64,000 nt of DNA from Blastochloris viridis (GCF_001402875.1 NZ_CP012946.1:1776001-1840000); one strand, 5' to 3'; shown: positions 18,431 to 27,146, numbered from the stretch's first letter. The notes: generated by a model from the letters alone, not told the origin. Numbers and translations: made by a program.

Positions 18431-18937
18431 TCAGCCCGCCTTTTTTGCCAAGATTCTTGGGTTCGCCATGGCTTCGCCACGAGCGGTCAATTTCTGATCG
18501 GTAGCGATTTCTTCCTGCAGATTGGCGTCGAGCAGCGGGATAGCGGTCTTCAGACCAAGCTGCGCCGCCCATGCTTTGAGCGTGCGGTAGCGTGCGATCT
18601 CATAGTGTTCGACGGCCTGAGCGGACGAAATGAGTCCTGCATCCAGCACCGCCGTGCCCTTGTATTCTTCCATGATTTCTTCGCCCTCGGCGATGAGGCC
18701 CTGGATCGCCTCACAGGTCTTGCCGCGGGCGGGCTTGCCAAGAATTTCGAATACCTGCTCGAGCCGCTCGATTTGCCCCTCCGTTTCATCCCGGTGCGTC
18801 AGAAAACCCGCCTTGCCCTCTTCCGAGGCCGCAGCACGCGCCATCTTCGGCAGGGCCTTTAGGATCTGCTTTTCGGCGAAGTAGATATCCTTCAGAGTAT
18901 CGAGGAAGAGATTTTCCAGATTTTTCTCAGCAGTCAT
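18431..18937 (-). CDS. DUF892/YciF-like ferritin-like stress protein
   Basis: The 168-residue protein begins with the family pattern NLENLFLDTLKDIYFAEKQILKALPKM. It has Glu/His positions suited to a di-iron four-helix bundle (AEKQ, RDETEGQIERLEQVFE, AVEHYEIARYRTL). Members are induced by general or osmotic stress; the biochemical role is not settled. An alternative ATG at 18952 would add five residues. Upstream lies a good match to a sigma-EcfG promoter, and katE follows in the same direction, forming a stress-response unit. Confidence 0.88.
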   Translation of the reverse strand: MTAEKNLENLFLDTLKDIYFAEKQILKALPKMARAAASEEGKAGFLTHRDETEGQIERLEQVFEILGKPARGKTCEAIQGLIAEGEEIMEEYKGTAVLDAGLISSAQAVEHYEIARYRTLKAWAAQLGLKTAIPLLDANLQEEIATDQKLTARGEAMANPRILAKKAG

Positions 18938-18975
18938 TTGGCGCCCGATCATTCTCTAGAGTGATGATTTAGCCA

Positions 18976-19000
18976 AACGCCATCAACTCGGCGGGGTTCC
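18976..19000 (-). promoter_or_regulatory. Candidate sigma-EcfG (general stress response) promoter
   Basis: On the minus strand the sequence reads GGAAC, 16 bases, then CGTT. This matches the alphaproteobacterial general-stress consensus GGAAC-N16/17-CGTT exactly. It lies 39 bp from the DUF892 ATG at 18937 and reads toward it and katE. Both products are typical members of that regulon in related bacteria. Confidence 0.7.
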
Positions 19001-19276
19001 TCTTGACGCCAATTCTTCCGCCGCAAACTCAGCCATGGTGTTGCTCGTGCAGCGGGCGGGGGTGATTCTGGACCGCACATCTGCGCCGCTTCCGACGGCG
19101 GCGACGCTTACCGCGGCTATGATGCGCGCAGAGTTCGGTCTGTCGGCAAGGTCCGGTATTAAGGGCGCAAGGCGACAGCCCTCCGGGCGCCCCGGAGCGA
19201 CAAAGCCCGGAGCGATCCTGTCGGTGTGCCAGATGACACGGGCGCCGGCTCCGCCGCCAGAGTTGGGAGAGTTTGG
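19001..19276. other. Intergenic region between the stress genes and mazG
   Basis: No convincing gene is seen. A short open frame on the plus strand (19035-19280) has no recognisable domain and runs into mazG in another frame. The region must hold the mazG promoter. Confidence 0.4.
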
Positions 19277-20134
19277 ATGACGACGCGCCCGGAACCGTCC
19301 CGCGACATCGCGCGGCTGATCGAGCTGATGGCGGCGCTGCGCACGCCCGGCACCGGCTGCCCGTGGGACCTCGCGCAGGACTTCTCCACCATCGCCCCCT
19401 ACACCATCGAGGAGGCCTACGAGGTCGCAGACGCCATTGCCCGCGGCGACGAGGCCGATCTGGTCGACGAACTGGGCGACCTGCTGCTGCAGGTGGCGTT
19501 CCACGCTCGGCTCGGTCAGGAAGCCGGCCGCTTCGAGTTCGGCGACGTCGTCCACGCCATCACCGCCAAGCTGATCCGCCGCCACCCGCATGTGTTCGGC
19601 GACGCCCGCGACCTCGACACCAAGGCCGTCAACGCCCAATGGGCCGCCATCAAGGCCCAGGAAAAGGCCGAAAAGTCCCAGCGGGCGGCCGAGGCTGGCA
19701 CTGCCGTTGCCGCCGGCGACATCGCCGCGCGTCCGCGAACGCTGGACGGCATTCCCCTCGCCCTGCCCGCGCTGACCCGCGCGCTCAAGCTGCAGGAGAA
19801 GGCCGGCAAGGTCGGCTTCGACTGGGGCGCGGTCGGCCCGGTGATCGCCAAGATCAAGGAGGAGATCGCCGAGGTGGAGGCCGAGGTCGCCGCCGGCGAC
19901 CGCGCCGCGGCGGCCGGCGAGATCGGCGACGTGCTGTTCGCCGTGGCCAATCTGGCGCGCCACCTCGGCGTCGATCCCGAGGACGCCCTGCGCCGGACCA
20001 ACCACAAATTCACCCGCCGTTTTCAGGCGATCGAGGACGCCCTCGCCCGCGTCGGCCGCGCCCCCGAACAGTCCGACCTTGCCGAGATGGACGCGCTTTG
20101 GAACGCCGCCAAGGCGGCCGAACGGGGCGAATGA
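19277..20134 (+). CDS. mazG: Nucleoside triphosphate pyrophosphohydrolase MazG
   Basis: MazG hydrolyses NTPs and dNTPs to monophosphates and pyrophosphate, acting as a house-cleaning enzyme. The 285-residue protein has two tandem MazG domains. The first carries GCPWDLAQDF, EEAYEV and DELGDLLLQV (EExxE and ExxD metal-binding pattern). The second carries KIKEEIAEVEAEV and GEIGDVLFAVANLA. The start at 19277 has a GGGAGA ribosome-binding site seven bases away. It is transcribed alone. Confidence 0.93.
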   Translation: MTTRPEPSRDIARLIELMAALRTPGTGCPWDLAQDFSTIAPYTIEEAYEVADAIARGDEADLVDELGDLLLQVAFHARLGQEAGRFEFGDVVHAITAKLIRRHPHVFGDARDLDTKAVNAQWAAIKAQEKAEKSQRAAEAGTAVAAGDIAARPRTLDGIPLALPALTRALKLQEKAGKVGFDWGAVGPVIAKIKEEIAEVEAEVAAGDRAAAAGEIGDVLFAVANLARHLGVDPEDALRRTNHKFTRRFQAIEDALARVGRAPEQSDLAEMDALWNAAKAAERGE

Positions 20135-20217
20135 GAGGTACTTCGGCCGCCCAAGCCGGTCAACGCCAGCCCGTTATCAGAAAATCATGTTTAAAAATAA
20201 TATGTTAGGGAGATTTT

Positions 20218-20805
20218 TCAGATCGGTAGCGCCTTGAGATAGTCGCGCAGCGGCATGGTGTCGTAGGCCTTCTCGGCAACGAAGCGGCAGACCGCCAGGA
20301 TGTGGCGCGGCTCGACGTAGCCCTGCAGGCGCGCCACCTCGCGCTGGCGGGCCGGCTTGGCGGCGATGGCATCGGTGGTGTCCGCAAAAAACTGCAATGT
20401 TGGTGTCATGCGAACGCCGTATTTGGCGGCGAGCGCCTTTTCGGGCAGTTTCTCGCCGTCGAAATCGGTGATGTCGCGCACGCCGGCTGCGTCGAATTGA
20501 ACGATCTCGAAACGGGCATGAATGAAGGCCGCGATCGCCGCATCGCCGAGGGTTTTGATATGGGTCTCCGCGCACAACGGGTTGCCGTTCACCTCCCACA
20601 GCACCGCCAGCCGCTTGTTCCGGCTGGCGGCGAGCCGGAGGTCGGCGCCGAGGTCGAACGCGCTGGCCAGGAACCAGTCCTCGCGGATCAAACCGGTGTC
20701 GCCGCCCTCCTCCGCACCGCCAGCGCCAGCCAGAGTGCCGGCGATGACGGCACCGAGCGCGCCGATGACGACCGAGCGCCGCGTGAGCAGGTCAAACTTC
20801 GTCAT
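20218..20805 (-). CDS. SoxW-like thioredoxin-fold protein with degenerate active site (exported)
   Basis: The 195-residue product has a twin-arginine-like signal (LTRRSVVIGALGAV followed by an Ala/Gly-rich segment) and a thioredoxin fold with a cis-Pro site (RMTPTLQFF), like SoxW-type periplasmic thioredoxins. The expected CxxC is NPLC (residues 75-78). The first, nucleophilic Cys is replaced by Asn, so ordinary thiol-disulfide exchange is unlikely. No other sox genes are nearby. The ATG at 20805 has a GGAGAGG site ten bases upstream. It could be a chaperone-like or single-Cys redox protein; the function is not established. Confidence 0.7.
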   Translation of the reverse strand: MTKFDLLTRRSVVIGALGAVIAGTLAGAGGAEEGGDTGLIREDWFLASAFDLGADLRLAASRNKRLAVLWEVNGNPLCAETHIKTLGDAAIAAFIHARFEIVQFDAAGVRDITDFDGEKLPEKALAAKYGVRMTPTLQFFADTTDAIAAKPARQREVARLQGYVEPRHILAVCRFVAEKAYDTMPLRDYLKALPI

Positions 20806-20844
20806 GTCGGCCAACCTCTCCTCCAGGCGCCTCGCGCCGGCCGG

Positions 20845-21549
20845 ATGGCGCCAGCGGCGGAATTTGCTCTAAAGCCAGCGGCCGGCCGGCGCAATCGGGC
20901 GCTGGCGGCGGCGCTGGCCGTTTGTTGGCTGCTCGCACTGCCCGGCCCAGCCCCGGCCCAGCCCGACGACGTGGCGCTGGCGACCAGCGAGGAGGTGCTG
21001 TCGGACCGCCGCATCGCCGCCGGCTACGTGCGTGCCGGCAACGATGCGCTCGCCGCGGTGATCCTGGAGCGGCTATCGACCCAGCTTGCCGGCAGCACGC
21101 ACGGCGGGCTGGCCGCCGCCGCGCTGACGGCGCTGGAAAGCGGTGACCCTCTCCAGGCCGCCGATCTTCTGGAGAAGCTGGCCGAGAAGCTCGCCGAGCA
21201 ACGCCGCGACGCCGACCGCCCGGTGTTCGCCGACTGCATCCGCGACGCCAAGAAGACCTATGGCCCGCTCGATGCCTTCCGCAACGAGCCGCCCGACCTG
21301 ACGGAATCGACCACGGCGGTGGCGCTGTCCGCCGCCGCCGCCAGCGCCAGCGCCGCGCTCGAGCGCTGCGACGGCGAGGCGGCGCCGGCGATTGCCGCCA
21401 ATCCCGACTTTCGCCGCAGCATCGAGGGCGCCCGCAAGGTGCTGGAACAGATCGGCAGCGCGGTCGATGCCGCCGATGGCAGCCAGCTGCCACGGCTGGT
21501 GACCGAACTGCGCGGCTATATCTTGCTCCTGGTGTTCCGTTACGGCTGA
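20845..21549 (+). CDS. Exported protein of unknown function
   Basis: The 234-residue product has an N-terminal signal (basic RRNR, hydrophobic ALAAALAVCWLLALPG, cleavage near PAPA-QPDD). The mature part is Ala- and Glu-rich and predicted helical (LLEKLAEKLAEQRRDADR). It has two cysteines (ADCIRD and ERCDGE) that could form a disulfide. I do not recognise a family. It diverges from the SoxW-like gene, whose ATG is 40 bp away, so they may share a promoter region. Codon use is like that of its neighbours. Confidence 0.6.
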   Translation: MAPAAEFALKPAAGRRNRALAAALAVCWLLALPGPAPAQPDDVALATSEEVLSDRRIAAGYVRAGNDALAAVILERLSTQLAGSTHGGLAAAALTALESGDPLQAADLLEKLAEKLAEQRRDADRPVFADCIRDAKKTYGPLDAFRNEPPDLTESTTAVALSAAAASASAALERCDGEAAPAIAANPDFRRSIEGARKVLEQIGSAVDAADGSQLPRLVTELRGYILLLVFRYG

Positions 21550-21588
21550 CGCCGGCAAGTGGCCGTCACCGCAACGCCGGTCGCGGCA

Positions 21589-21618
21589 CTTGAAGTCGGC
21601 GGCCGGTCTTGCCATGTC
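21589..21618 (+). promoter_or_regulatory. Candidate heat-shock (RpoH) promoter of htpG
   Basis: CTTGAAG, 15 bases, then GCCATGT lies about 35 bp upstream of the htpG start. The first box matches the RpoH -35 (CTTGAA) and the second resembles the -10 (CCCATNT). htpG is a classic heat-shock gene. Confidence 0.45.
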
Positions 21619-21652
21619 GGGACCGATCGATTTTCAGGAGGATTCCATTGCA

Positions 21653-23551
21653 ATGACCACGACCGAAGCCTCCCACGGCGAAAGCCGCGCCTTCGCCGCC
21701 GACGTCGCCAAGCTGCTGCACCTGATGGTGCACTCGGTCTATTCGGATCGCGACGTGTTCCTGCGCGAGCTGATCTCGAACGCCGCCGACGCCTGCGAGC
21801 GCCTGCGATACGAGGCGATCGCCAACCCCGGTCTGGTCGGCGACGACGCCAAGCCAGCCATCACTCTCACCGTCGACGCCGAGGCCAACCGCCTGACGCT
21901 GGAGGACAACGGCATCGGCATGAGCAAGCCCGAGCTGATCGAGGCGCTCGGCACCATCGCCCATTCCGGCACCAAGGCCTTCATGGAGCGGCTCGACGCC
22001 GCGCAGGGCGACAGCGCCAACCTGATCGGCCAGTTCGGCGTCGGCTTCTATTCCGCCTTCATGGTGGCGGAAAAAGTCGACGTGATCTCCCGCAGCGCCG
22101 GCACCGCCGAGGCGTGGCAGTGGTCCTCCGATGGCAAGGGCACCTTCACGGTGACCCCGGTCGAGCTCGCCGAGGCGCCCGCCCGCGGCACCCGCGTGGT
22201 GCTGCACCTCAGCGAAGACGGCAAGGCCTATACCGAGCGCTTCAAGCTGCAGCGTATCATCAAGGACCAGTCCGGCCACGTGCCGGTGCCGATTTCGATC
22301 AAGGACAAGCCCGACGCCGAACCCACCGAGGTCACCGATGGCGCCGCGCTATGGACCAAGCCGAAGTCCGAGATCACCGCCGAGGACTACACCGACTTCT
22401 ACCGCAGCGCCGCTGGCCAGTTCGACACCCCGGCGCTGACCATCCACGTCCACGCCGAAGGCCGGCAGGAATATTCGCTGCTCGCCTTCGTGCCCTCGGC
22501 CAAGCCGTTCGACCTCTCCGACCCCGAGCGCAAGGGCCGCATCAAGCTCTATGTGAAGCGCGTCTTCATCACCGACGACGCCGAGATCGTGCCGCGCTAT
22601 CTGCGCTTCGTGCGCGGCCTGGTCGACTCCGCCGACCTGCCGCTCAACGTCTCGCGCGAGATGATCCAGGAGAGCCCGATCCTCGCCGCGATCCGCAAGA
22701 GCGTCACCGGGCGCATTCTGGGCGAACTGGAGAAGCTCGCCGCCCGCGACGACAACGCCTATGCCGAGGTGTGGGCGAATTTCGGCGCGGTGCTGAAGGA
22801 GGGCCTGTGCGAGGACTTCGAGCGCCGCGAGGCGCTGCTCGGCCTCGCCCGCTTCAAGACTGCCGCGTCCGGCGAGGGCTGGCGCAGCCTCAAGGACTAT
22901 GTCGGTGCGCTGCGCGAGAACCAGACCGCGATCTACTATATCGCCGGCGAAGACGCGGCGCGGCTGGCCGCCTCCCCCCACCTCGAAGGCTTCCGCGCCC
23001 GCGGCATCGAGGTGCTGCTGCTCAGCGATTCCGTCGACTCGTTCTGGGTGACGCTCGGACCCGATTTCGAGGGCAAGCCGTTCAAGTCGGTGACACAAGG
23101 CGCGGCCGACCTCGCCGCCATCCCGCTGCTCGATGCGGCGACGCCGCCGGTGTCGGACACCGCCCCGGCGGTGACGGACTTCATCGCCTTCGTCAAAACG
23201 ACGCTGGGCGAGGAGGTCGCCGACGTCCGCGCCTCCGACCGCCTGACCGACAGCGCGGTGTGCCTGGTCGCGTCCGAAGCCGGGCTCGACCGCCAGCTCG
23301 AGAAGATCCTGGCGAGCGCTGGCCGGCTCGGCGCCGCCGCCAAGCCGATTCTCGAGGTCAATCCGCGCCACGACCTCATCAAGCGGTTGGCCGACCTCGG
23401 CGAGAGCGACCGCGCCTTCCGTGAGGATGTCGCGCACCTGCTGCTCGACGAGGCCCGCATTCTCGACGGCGATCGGCCGGGTGATCCCCACAGCTATGCC
23501 GCCCGCCTTGGCCGCGTCATCGGCCGCGGGCTCGGCGGCTCGGCCGGCTGA
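21653..23551 (+). CDS. htpG: Molecular chaperone HtpG (Hsp90)
   Basis: Bacterial Hsp90, an ATP-dependent chaperone of the cytosol. The 632-residue protein has the GHKL ATPase motifs: ELISNAADACERLRYEA (N-box), DNGIGM (G1) and GQFGVGFYSAF (G2). The middle domain has the catalytic-type Arg region (LNVSREMIQES), and a C-terminal dimerisation domain follows. Length matches the family. The ATG at 21653 has an AGGAGG site upstream. The gene is monocistronic. Confidence 0.97.
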   Translation: MTTTEASHGESRAFAADVAKLLHLMVHSVYSDRDVFLRELISNAADACERLRYEAIANPGLVGDDAKPAITLTVDAEANRLTLEDNGIGMSKPELIEALGTIAHSGTKAFMERLDAAQGDSANLIGQFGVGFYSAFMVAEKVDVISRSAGTAEAWQWSSDGKGTFTVTPVELAEAPARGTRVVLHLSEDGKAYTERFKLQRIIKDQSGHVPVPISIKDKPDAEPTEVTDGAALWTKPKSEITAEDYTDFYRSAAGQFDTPALTIHVHAEGRQEYSLLAFVPSAKPFDLSDPERKGRIKLYVKRVFITDDAEIVPRYLRFVRGLVDSADLPLNVSREMIQESPILAAIRKSVTGRILGELEKLAARDDNAYAEVWANFGAVLKEGLCEDFERREALLGLARFKTAASGEGWRSLKDYVGALRENQTAIYYIAGEDAARLAASPHLEGFRARGIEVLLLSDSVDSFWVTLGPDFEGKPFKSVTQGAADLAAIPLLDAATPPVSDTAPAVTDFIAFVKTTLGEEVADVRASDRLTDSAVCLVASEAGLDRQLEKILASAGRLGAAAKPILEVNPRHDLIKRLADLGESDRAFREDVAHLLLDEARILDGDRPGDPHSYAARLGRVIGRGLGGSAG

Positions 23552-23784
23552 GACCCGCCCGGCACGCTGTCGCGTTTCCCCCGAAGCGCGACAGCGGGTC
23601 GGCAGTGGCGCTTGTATTCGGCGCGGATCGGCCTAAAGTGAGTCCGTAGACTTTTGGCCGACGATCGGGCCGTCTCGCCTCACGACAACTGGGCGACGTT
23701 CAGACCTTCTCCAAATTTCGAAGACAAGAGCTTTCGGCCAATGGCGGCTGCAGGCTTTCGACCCAGTTTTGTGAAAGAGACGAC

Positions 23785-23994
23785 ATGACCAAGGGTACCG
23801 TGAAATTCTATAACGATCAGCGCGGCTTCGGCTTTATTCAGCCGGAAGATGGCGGCAAGGACGTTTTCGTCCACGCTACTGCGCTCGAACGTGCCGGCAT
23901 GCGGGGCCTCGTTGAGGGCCAGCAGGTGCTGTTCGACAGCTGCGAAGACCGCCGCACCGGCAAGATCGCCGTCGGCGAAATTCAAGCCGCTTGA
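23785..23994 (+). CDS. Cold-shock domain protein (CspA family)
   Basis: This 69-residue OB-fold nucleic-acid-binding protein has RNP1 (RGFGFIQP) and RNP2 (DVFVHATAL) motifs. It starts TKGTVKFYNDQRG and so matches the CspA family. CspA proteins melt RNA structure and some are cold- or stationary-phase-induced. About 230 bp separate it from htpG; a long 5' untranslated leader, typical of csp genes, is possible. A strong hairpin follows at 24122-24153. Confidence 0.95.
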   Translation: MTKGTVKFYNDQRGFGFIQPEDGGKDVFVHATALERAGMRGLVEGQQVLFDSCEDRRTGKIAVGEIQAA

Positions 23995-24312
23995 TCCACA
24001 ACGGCCGCGTCCGCAACGACGTGGCCGTTCGGATGCTGCCCCGCACCTTCGTGCTGCCGGCAGCCACGGTGGTTCGCTTTCGCGAAGTCTGTGACGTTCC
24101 GAAAGATAATCTGAGAGCTTCAACGGCCCCATGCGTCAGCATTCGGGGCCGTTGCTATGATGACGCCGCATCGCGGCCAACCCGGCCTATCGAAAGGGCT
24201 GACGTTTCGGCGTCGCTCGGTTATGGACACCGTCAACACCCTGCCGGGGCGTCCGCGCGGTCGCGCACCGCCCGCGGCTTGATCGCGGAAGCAAATCGCA
24301 AAAGGGAAAACG
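23995..24312. other. Intergenic region between csp and bioB
   Basis: Apart from the hairpin at 24122-24153 I see no gene, riboswitch or clear BioR (TTATNNATAA-type) operator. The stretch 24155-24300 must contain the bioB promoter. Confidence 0.4.
24122..24153 (+). terminator. Hairpin after csp gene (terminator-like)
   Basis: AACGGCCCC (24122-24130) pairs with GGGGCCGTT (24145-24153), and inner ATGC/GCAT bases extend the stem. There is no long T-run. A near-identical hairpin occurs at 52531-52565, so it belongs to a repeated hairpin type. Confidence 0.6.
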
Positions 24313-25305
24313 GTGTCCGATAGTCTGCTGTGTGCGTCCGCCGCCGATGACAAAGCCCCGCGCTGGACCCGAGCCGAGGCCGAGGCGCTGTGGCTGAAGC
24401 CGTTCAACGACCTGCTGTTCGAGGCGCACACGGTTCATCGCCGCAACTTCGATCCCAATCGCATCCAGCTCAGCCAGCTGCTTTCGATCAAGACCGGCGG
24501 CTGCGCCGAGAACTGCGGCTATTGCGGCCAGTCCGCCCACCACCACACCGGACTCGATGCCACGCGGTTGCTGGACCTCGACCACGTGCTCGCGGAAGCC
24601 GAAAAGGCCAAGGCCGCCGGCGCCACCCGCTACTGCATGGGTGCGGCTTGGCGGAACCCGAAGGACCGCGACATGGCCAAGCTGGTGGCCATGGTCGAGG
24701 GGGTGAAGGCGCTCGGCCTCGAAACCTGCATGACGCTCGGCATGCTGACGGCGACGCAGGCCAGCACCCTCGCCGACGCCGGGCTCGACTACTACAACCA
24801 CAACCTCGACACCTCGGAGAGCTATTATCCGGCGGTGGTTTCCACCCGCACCTATGGCGACCGGCTGGAGACGCTCGAGCTCGTTCGCGAGGCGGGCATG
24901 AAAGTGTGTGCCGGCGGCATCGTCGGCATGGGCGAGCGCGTCGCCGACCGGCTCGACATGCTGGTGACGCTTGCCAACCTGCCGACACCGCCGGAAAGCG
25001 TGCCGATCAACATGCTGATCCCGATCCCCGGCACGCCGCTCGCGGATGCGCCGCCGATCCGGCCGTTCGATTTCGTGCGCACCGTCGCACTCGCCCGCAT
25101 CATGATGCCGACGTCCGAGGTCCGGCTGTCGGCCGGGCGCAGCGAGATGAGCGATGAGCTGCAGGCGCTGTGCTTCTTTGCCGGCGCCAATTCGATCTTC
25201 GTCGGCGAGGTTCTGCTCACCGCTGACAATCCCGGTGACGACCACGACCTTGCGCTGCTGCGCGAGCTTGGCCTGACGTCGGTGACCTCCGCCGGCCACG
25301 ATTGA
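24313..25305 (+). CDS. bioB: Biotin synthase
   Basis: BioB is a radical SAM enzyme that inserts sulfur into dethiobiotin. The 330-residue protein has the [4Fe-4S] motif CxxxCxxC (C64, C68, C71 in [13 protein letters not shown]). It also has the [12 protein letters not shown] motif, [10 protein letters not shown], and the cluster-binding Cys/Arg segments ([17 protein letters not shown]). It starts with GTG, preceded by AAAGGGA. No other bio genes are adjacent. A strong terminator follows five bases after the stop. Confidence 0.97.
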   Translation: MSDSLLCASAADDKAPRWTRAEAEALWLKPFNDLLFEAHTVHRRNFDPNRIQLSQLLSIKTGGCAENCGYCGQSAHHHTGLDATRLLDLDHVLAEAEKAKAAGATRYCMGAAWRNPKDRDMAKLVAMVEGVKALGLETCMTLGMLTATQASTLADAGLDYYNHNLDTSESYYPAVVSTRTYGDRLETLELVREAGMKVCAGGIVGMGERVADRLDMLVTLANLPTPPESVPINMLIPIPGTPLADAPPIRPFDFVRTVALARIMMPTSEVRLSAGRSEMSDELQALCFFAGANSIFVGEVLLTADNPGDDHDLALLRELGLTSVTSAGHD

Positions 25306-25309
25306 TGCG

Positions 25310-25339
25310 AACTCCGGCCGGCCCGGCCGGGCCGGAGTT
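25310..25339 (+). terminator. Terminator of bioB
   Basis: AACTCCGGCC (25310-25319) and GGCCGGAGTT (25330-25339) form a perfect 10-bp stem followed by TTCGTC, directly after the bioB stop. It lies before the convergent FlhX-like gene. Confidence 0.65.
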
Positions 25340-25383
25340 TCGTCGTCCGGCCGCCGGGGCACGACCGAAGGCGGCCGCGGTTG

Positions 25384-25656
25384 CTATGCCGGCGGCTTGA
25401 GCTTGCCGGCTCGCAGCACGAACGAAATCACCGCGGCCACGGCACGAAACAGCTCCTCAGGGATTTGGGCGTCGAGTTCGACCCGCGACAGCGCCTGGGC
25501 CAGCGCGGCGTTTTCCTCGATGTGGACGCCGCTTTCCTCCGCCTTGGCGACGATCGCCTCGGCAATCGGGCCGCGCCCCTTGGCGGTGACACGCGGCACG
25601 CCGCCGGTCTCGTATTCCAGCGCGACGGCGATGGGCGTCTTGGGCGGCTCGTTCAT
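25384..25656 (-). CDS. FlhX-like protein (stand-alone FlhB C-terminal domain)
   Basis: The 90-residue protein matches the cytoplasmic C-terminal domain of FlhB (KTPIAVALEYE, PRVTAKGRGPIAEAIVAKAEESGV, ALAQALSRVELDAQIPEELFRAVA). It lacks the membrane domain and the NPTH autocleavage site: the sequence starts about where the cleaved C-terminal fragment would start. Such free FlhB-C homologues (FlhX/YlqH) can substitute for the cleaved part in substrate-specificity switching. The ATG overlaps the stop of the FliK-like gene (ATGA). No other flagellar genes are nearby. Confidence 0.8.
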   Translation of the reverse strand: MNEPPKTPIAVALEYETGGVPRVTAKGRGPIAEAIVAKAEESGVHIEENAALAQALSRVELDAQIPEELFRAVAAVISFVLRAGKLKPPA

Positions 25657-27110
25657 GACACGCGGTTCACCAAGTGGCGGGCCGGCATCGGCGGGCCGTC
25701 CGGCCTGCCTCCGCGCACGAACAAGCGCTCGAGCGTCAGGTCCTGGTCGGCCACCAAGGCGGCGAACGTGCCGCTGGCCGCCTGGAGCTGCTCCACTGCC
25801 GCCGGCCGTTCGGCCCAAAGCGACACCGACAGCTCGGCGCCGCGCAACGCCAGCATGGCGTGCACCGGCCCCACCGGATCGACGTCGATCGAAAACCGGA
25901 CGGACCAGCCGCGGACCTGCTCATCGGTGGCGGCAGAGCGGGACTCGTCGCGGCGAATTTCGATCTGGGCAATGCTGGTGCGGCCATCGGCCAGCAGCGG
26001 AACCTCGAACGTCCAGCCCGGCGCCGCCCCCTTCTCAACGCCGCCGCTCGTGCCGATCTCGGCGTCGGAACAGGCGAGTTGCGCCAGCGACAGCCGCGCC
26101 AACGCCCCCTCGGTTTCCGCCAACAGGGTGCGCAGGGCCTCGCCGGGCGAAAAGGTGTTGCCCAACAGCGGGTCGGCCGCGGGCTGCGCGCGTGGCGGCG
26201 TCCCGCGGCGCGGCGGCCGCGCGGCCTCGGTGCGGGGCGGCATCATCGCGGCGAGGCGCGCCCCATCTTCACCCAGCGCGCCGAGAATGGCGTTGCGCAG
26301 GTCCGCCAGCGCGGACTTCAGGTCCGGCAGCGGCATCGGCGATGCCATCATGCCGCCGGCCGTCTTCGGCTCGGCCAGCGCCAACAGGCCGATCAGCGCG
26401 CGCAACGTCAACCCCTGCTCCGTTTGCGGCGCCGCCGCGCCTTGCGAGGCGCCGCCGGCCGGCTGAGCGCCAACGACCTGCTCCAGCGCGTGGCCCAGCC
26501 GCTGCATCAGGCCGCCATCCGCGGCCGTTGCCGTCGCCAGACGCGGGTTCGCGGCATCGTGGAAGACGCCGGAACGCAGAAATGACGTCAGGATCTGGAT
26601 CGGATCGGTGGCATCGCGGGTCGACAGCCGAAAATCGAGCACCTTCGCCGCAGCGGCGAGCACCTCCGCCGGCAGCGTGGGTACCTTGCCGTTGGCGGCC
26701 GCCGCCGAACCCAGCATCTGTTCAAGATCGGCGAACAAAGGCGCGAGGCTGCTTTGGCGCGCCATCAGCGTCGACACCACCCGCGCCAGCGGCGCCGCCA
26801 GCGCGGTGTCGGCACCCGGCGCCCGCATAGCCTCGGCCGAAGTCGCAGCGGGCTGGGGACGGTCGATCACCGACAGCTTCAGCGTTCCGCCCTGCTCCTC
26901 GGCCAACAGGCGGACGGTTGAGCCGACGGTGAGGTGGGCGGTGGTGGTGGCCTCCACGGTGAGGCCGGCAATGGCCAGACGCACCGCGCCGTTGTCCATG
27001 ACCGCCAGCACGCGGGCATCGACCACCTGGCCGGCTGTCAACGCTGGGATTTGCCCACGCGTTGACGGCAGCGACAAGGTCGCGCCGACCGGGGTCACCT
27101 GCTCCACCAC
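25653..27110 (-). CDS. FliK C-terminal-domain protein (hook-length-control-like)
   Basis: The 485-residue protein is Ala/Pro-rich and low in Cys. A C-terminal domain of about residues 340-450 (FEVPLLADGRTSIAQIEIRRDE, WSVRFSIDVDPVGPVHAMLAL, VSLWAERPAAVEQL) resembles FliK/Flg_hook. The N-terminal 90 residues (VVDARVLAVMDNGAVRLAIAG) form a small beta-rich domain. FliK senses hook length and triggers the FlhB switch. Here it is co-transcribed with a free FlhB-C-like protein and away from flagellar clusters, so the pair may serve a different or accessory export function. Central regions are low-complexity linker. Confidence 0.75.
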   Translation of the reverse strand: MVEQVTPVGATLSLPSTRGQIPALTAGQVVDARVLAVMDNGAVRLAIAGLTVEATTTAHLTVGSTVRLLAEEQGGTLKLSVIDRPQPAATSAEAMRAPGADTALAAPLARVVSTLMARQSSLAPLFADLEQMLGSAAAANGKVPTLPAEVLAAAAKVLDFRLSTRDATDPIQILTSFLRSGVFHDAANPRLATATAADGGLMQRLGHALEQVVGAQPAGGASQGAAAPQTEQGLTLRALIGLLALAEPKTAGGMMASPMPLPDLKSALADLRNAILGALGEDGARLAAMMPPRTEAARPPRRGTPPRAQPAADPLLGNTFSPGEALRTLLAETEGALARLSLAQLACSDAEIGTSGGVEKGAAPGWTFEVPLLADGRTSIAQIEIRRDESRSAATDEQVRGWSVRFSIDVDPVGPVHAMLALRGAELSVSLWAERPAAVEQLQAASGTFAALVADQDLTLERLFVRGGRPDGPPMPARHLVNRVS

Positions 27111-27146
27111 GGCGGGTCCTCCACCGATTTTCAGTCTCGGTTTTGC

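Noticed and set aside
21559..23424. 621-codon open frame on the plus strand overlapping htpG
   Set aside because: It is an alternative frame of htpG, Arg-rich; the htpG frame has all GHKL motifs.
24155..24312. Possible biotin operator (BioR) or riboswitch upstream of bioB
   Set aside because: No TTAT-AT-ATAA-like palindrome or conserved riboswitch structure could be seen.
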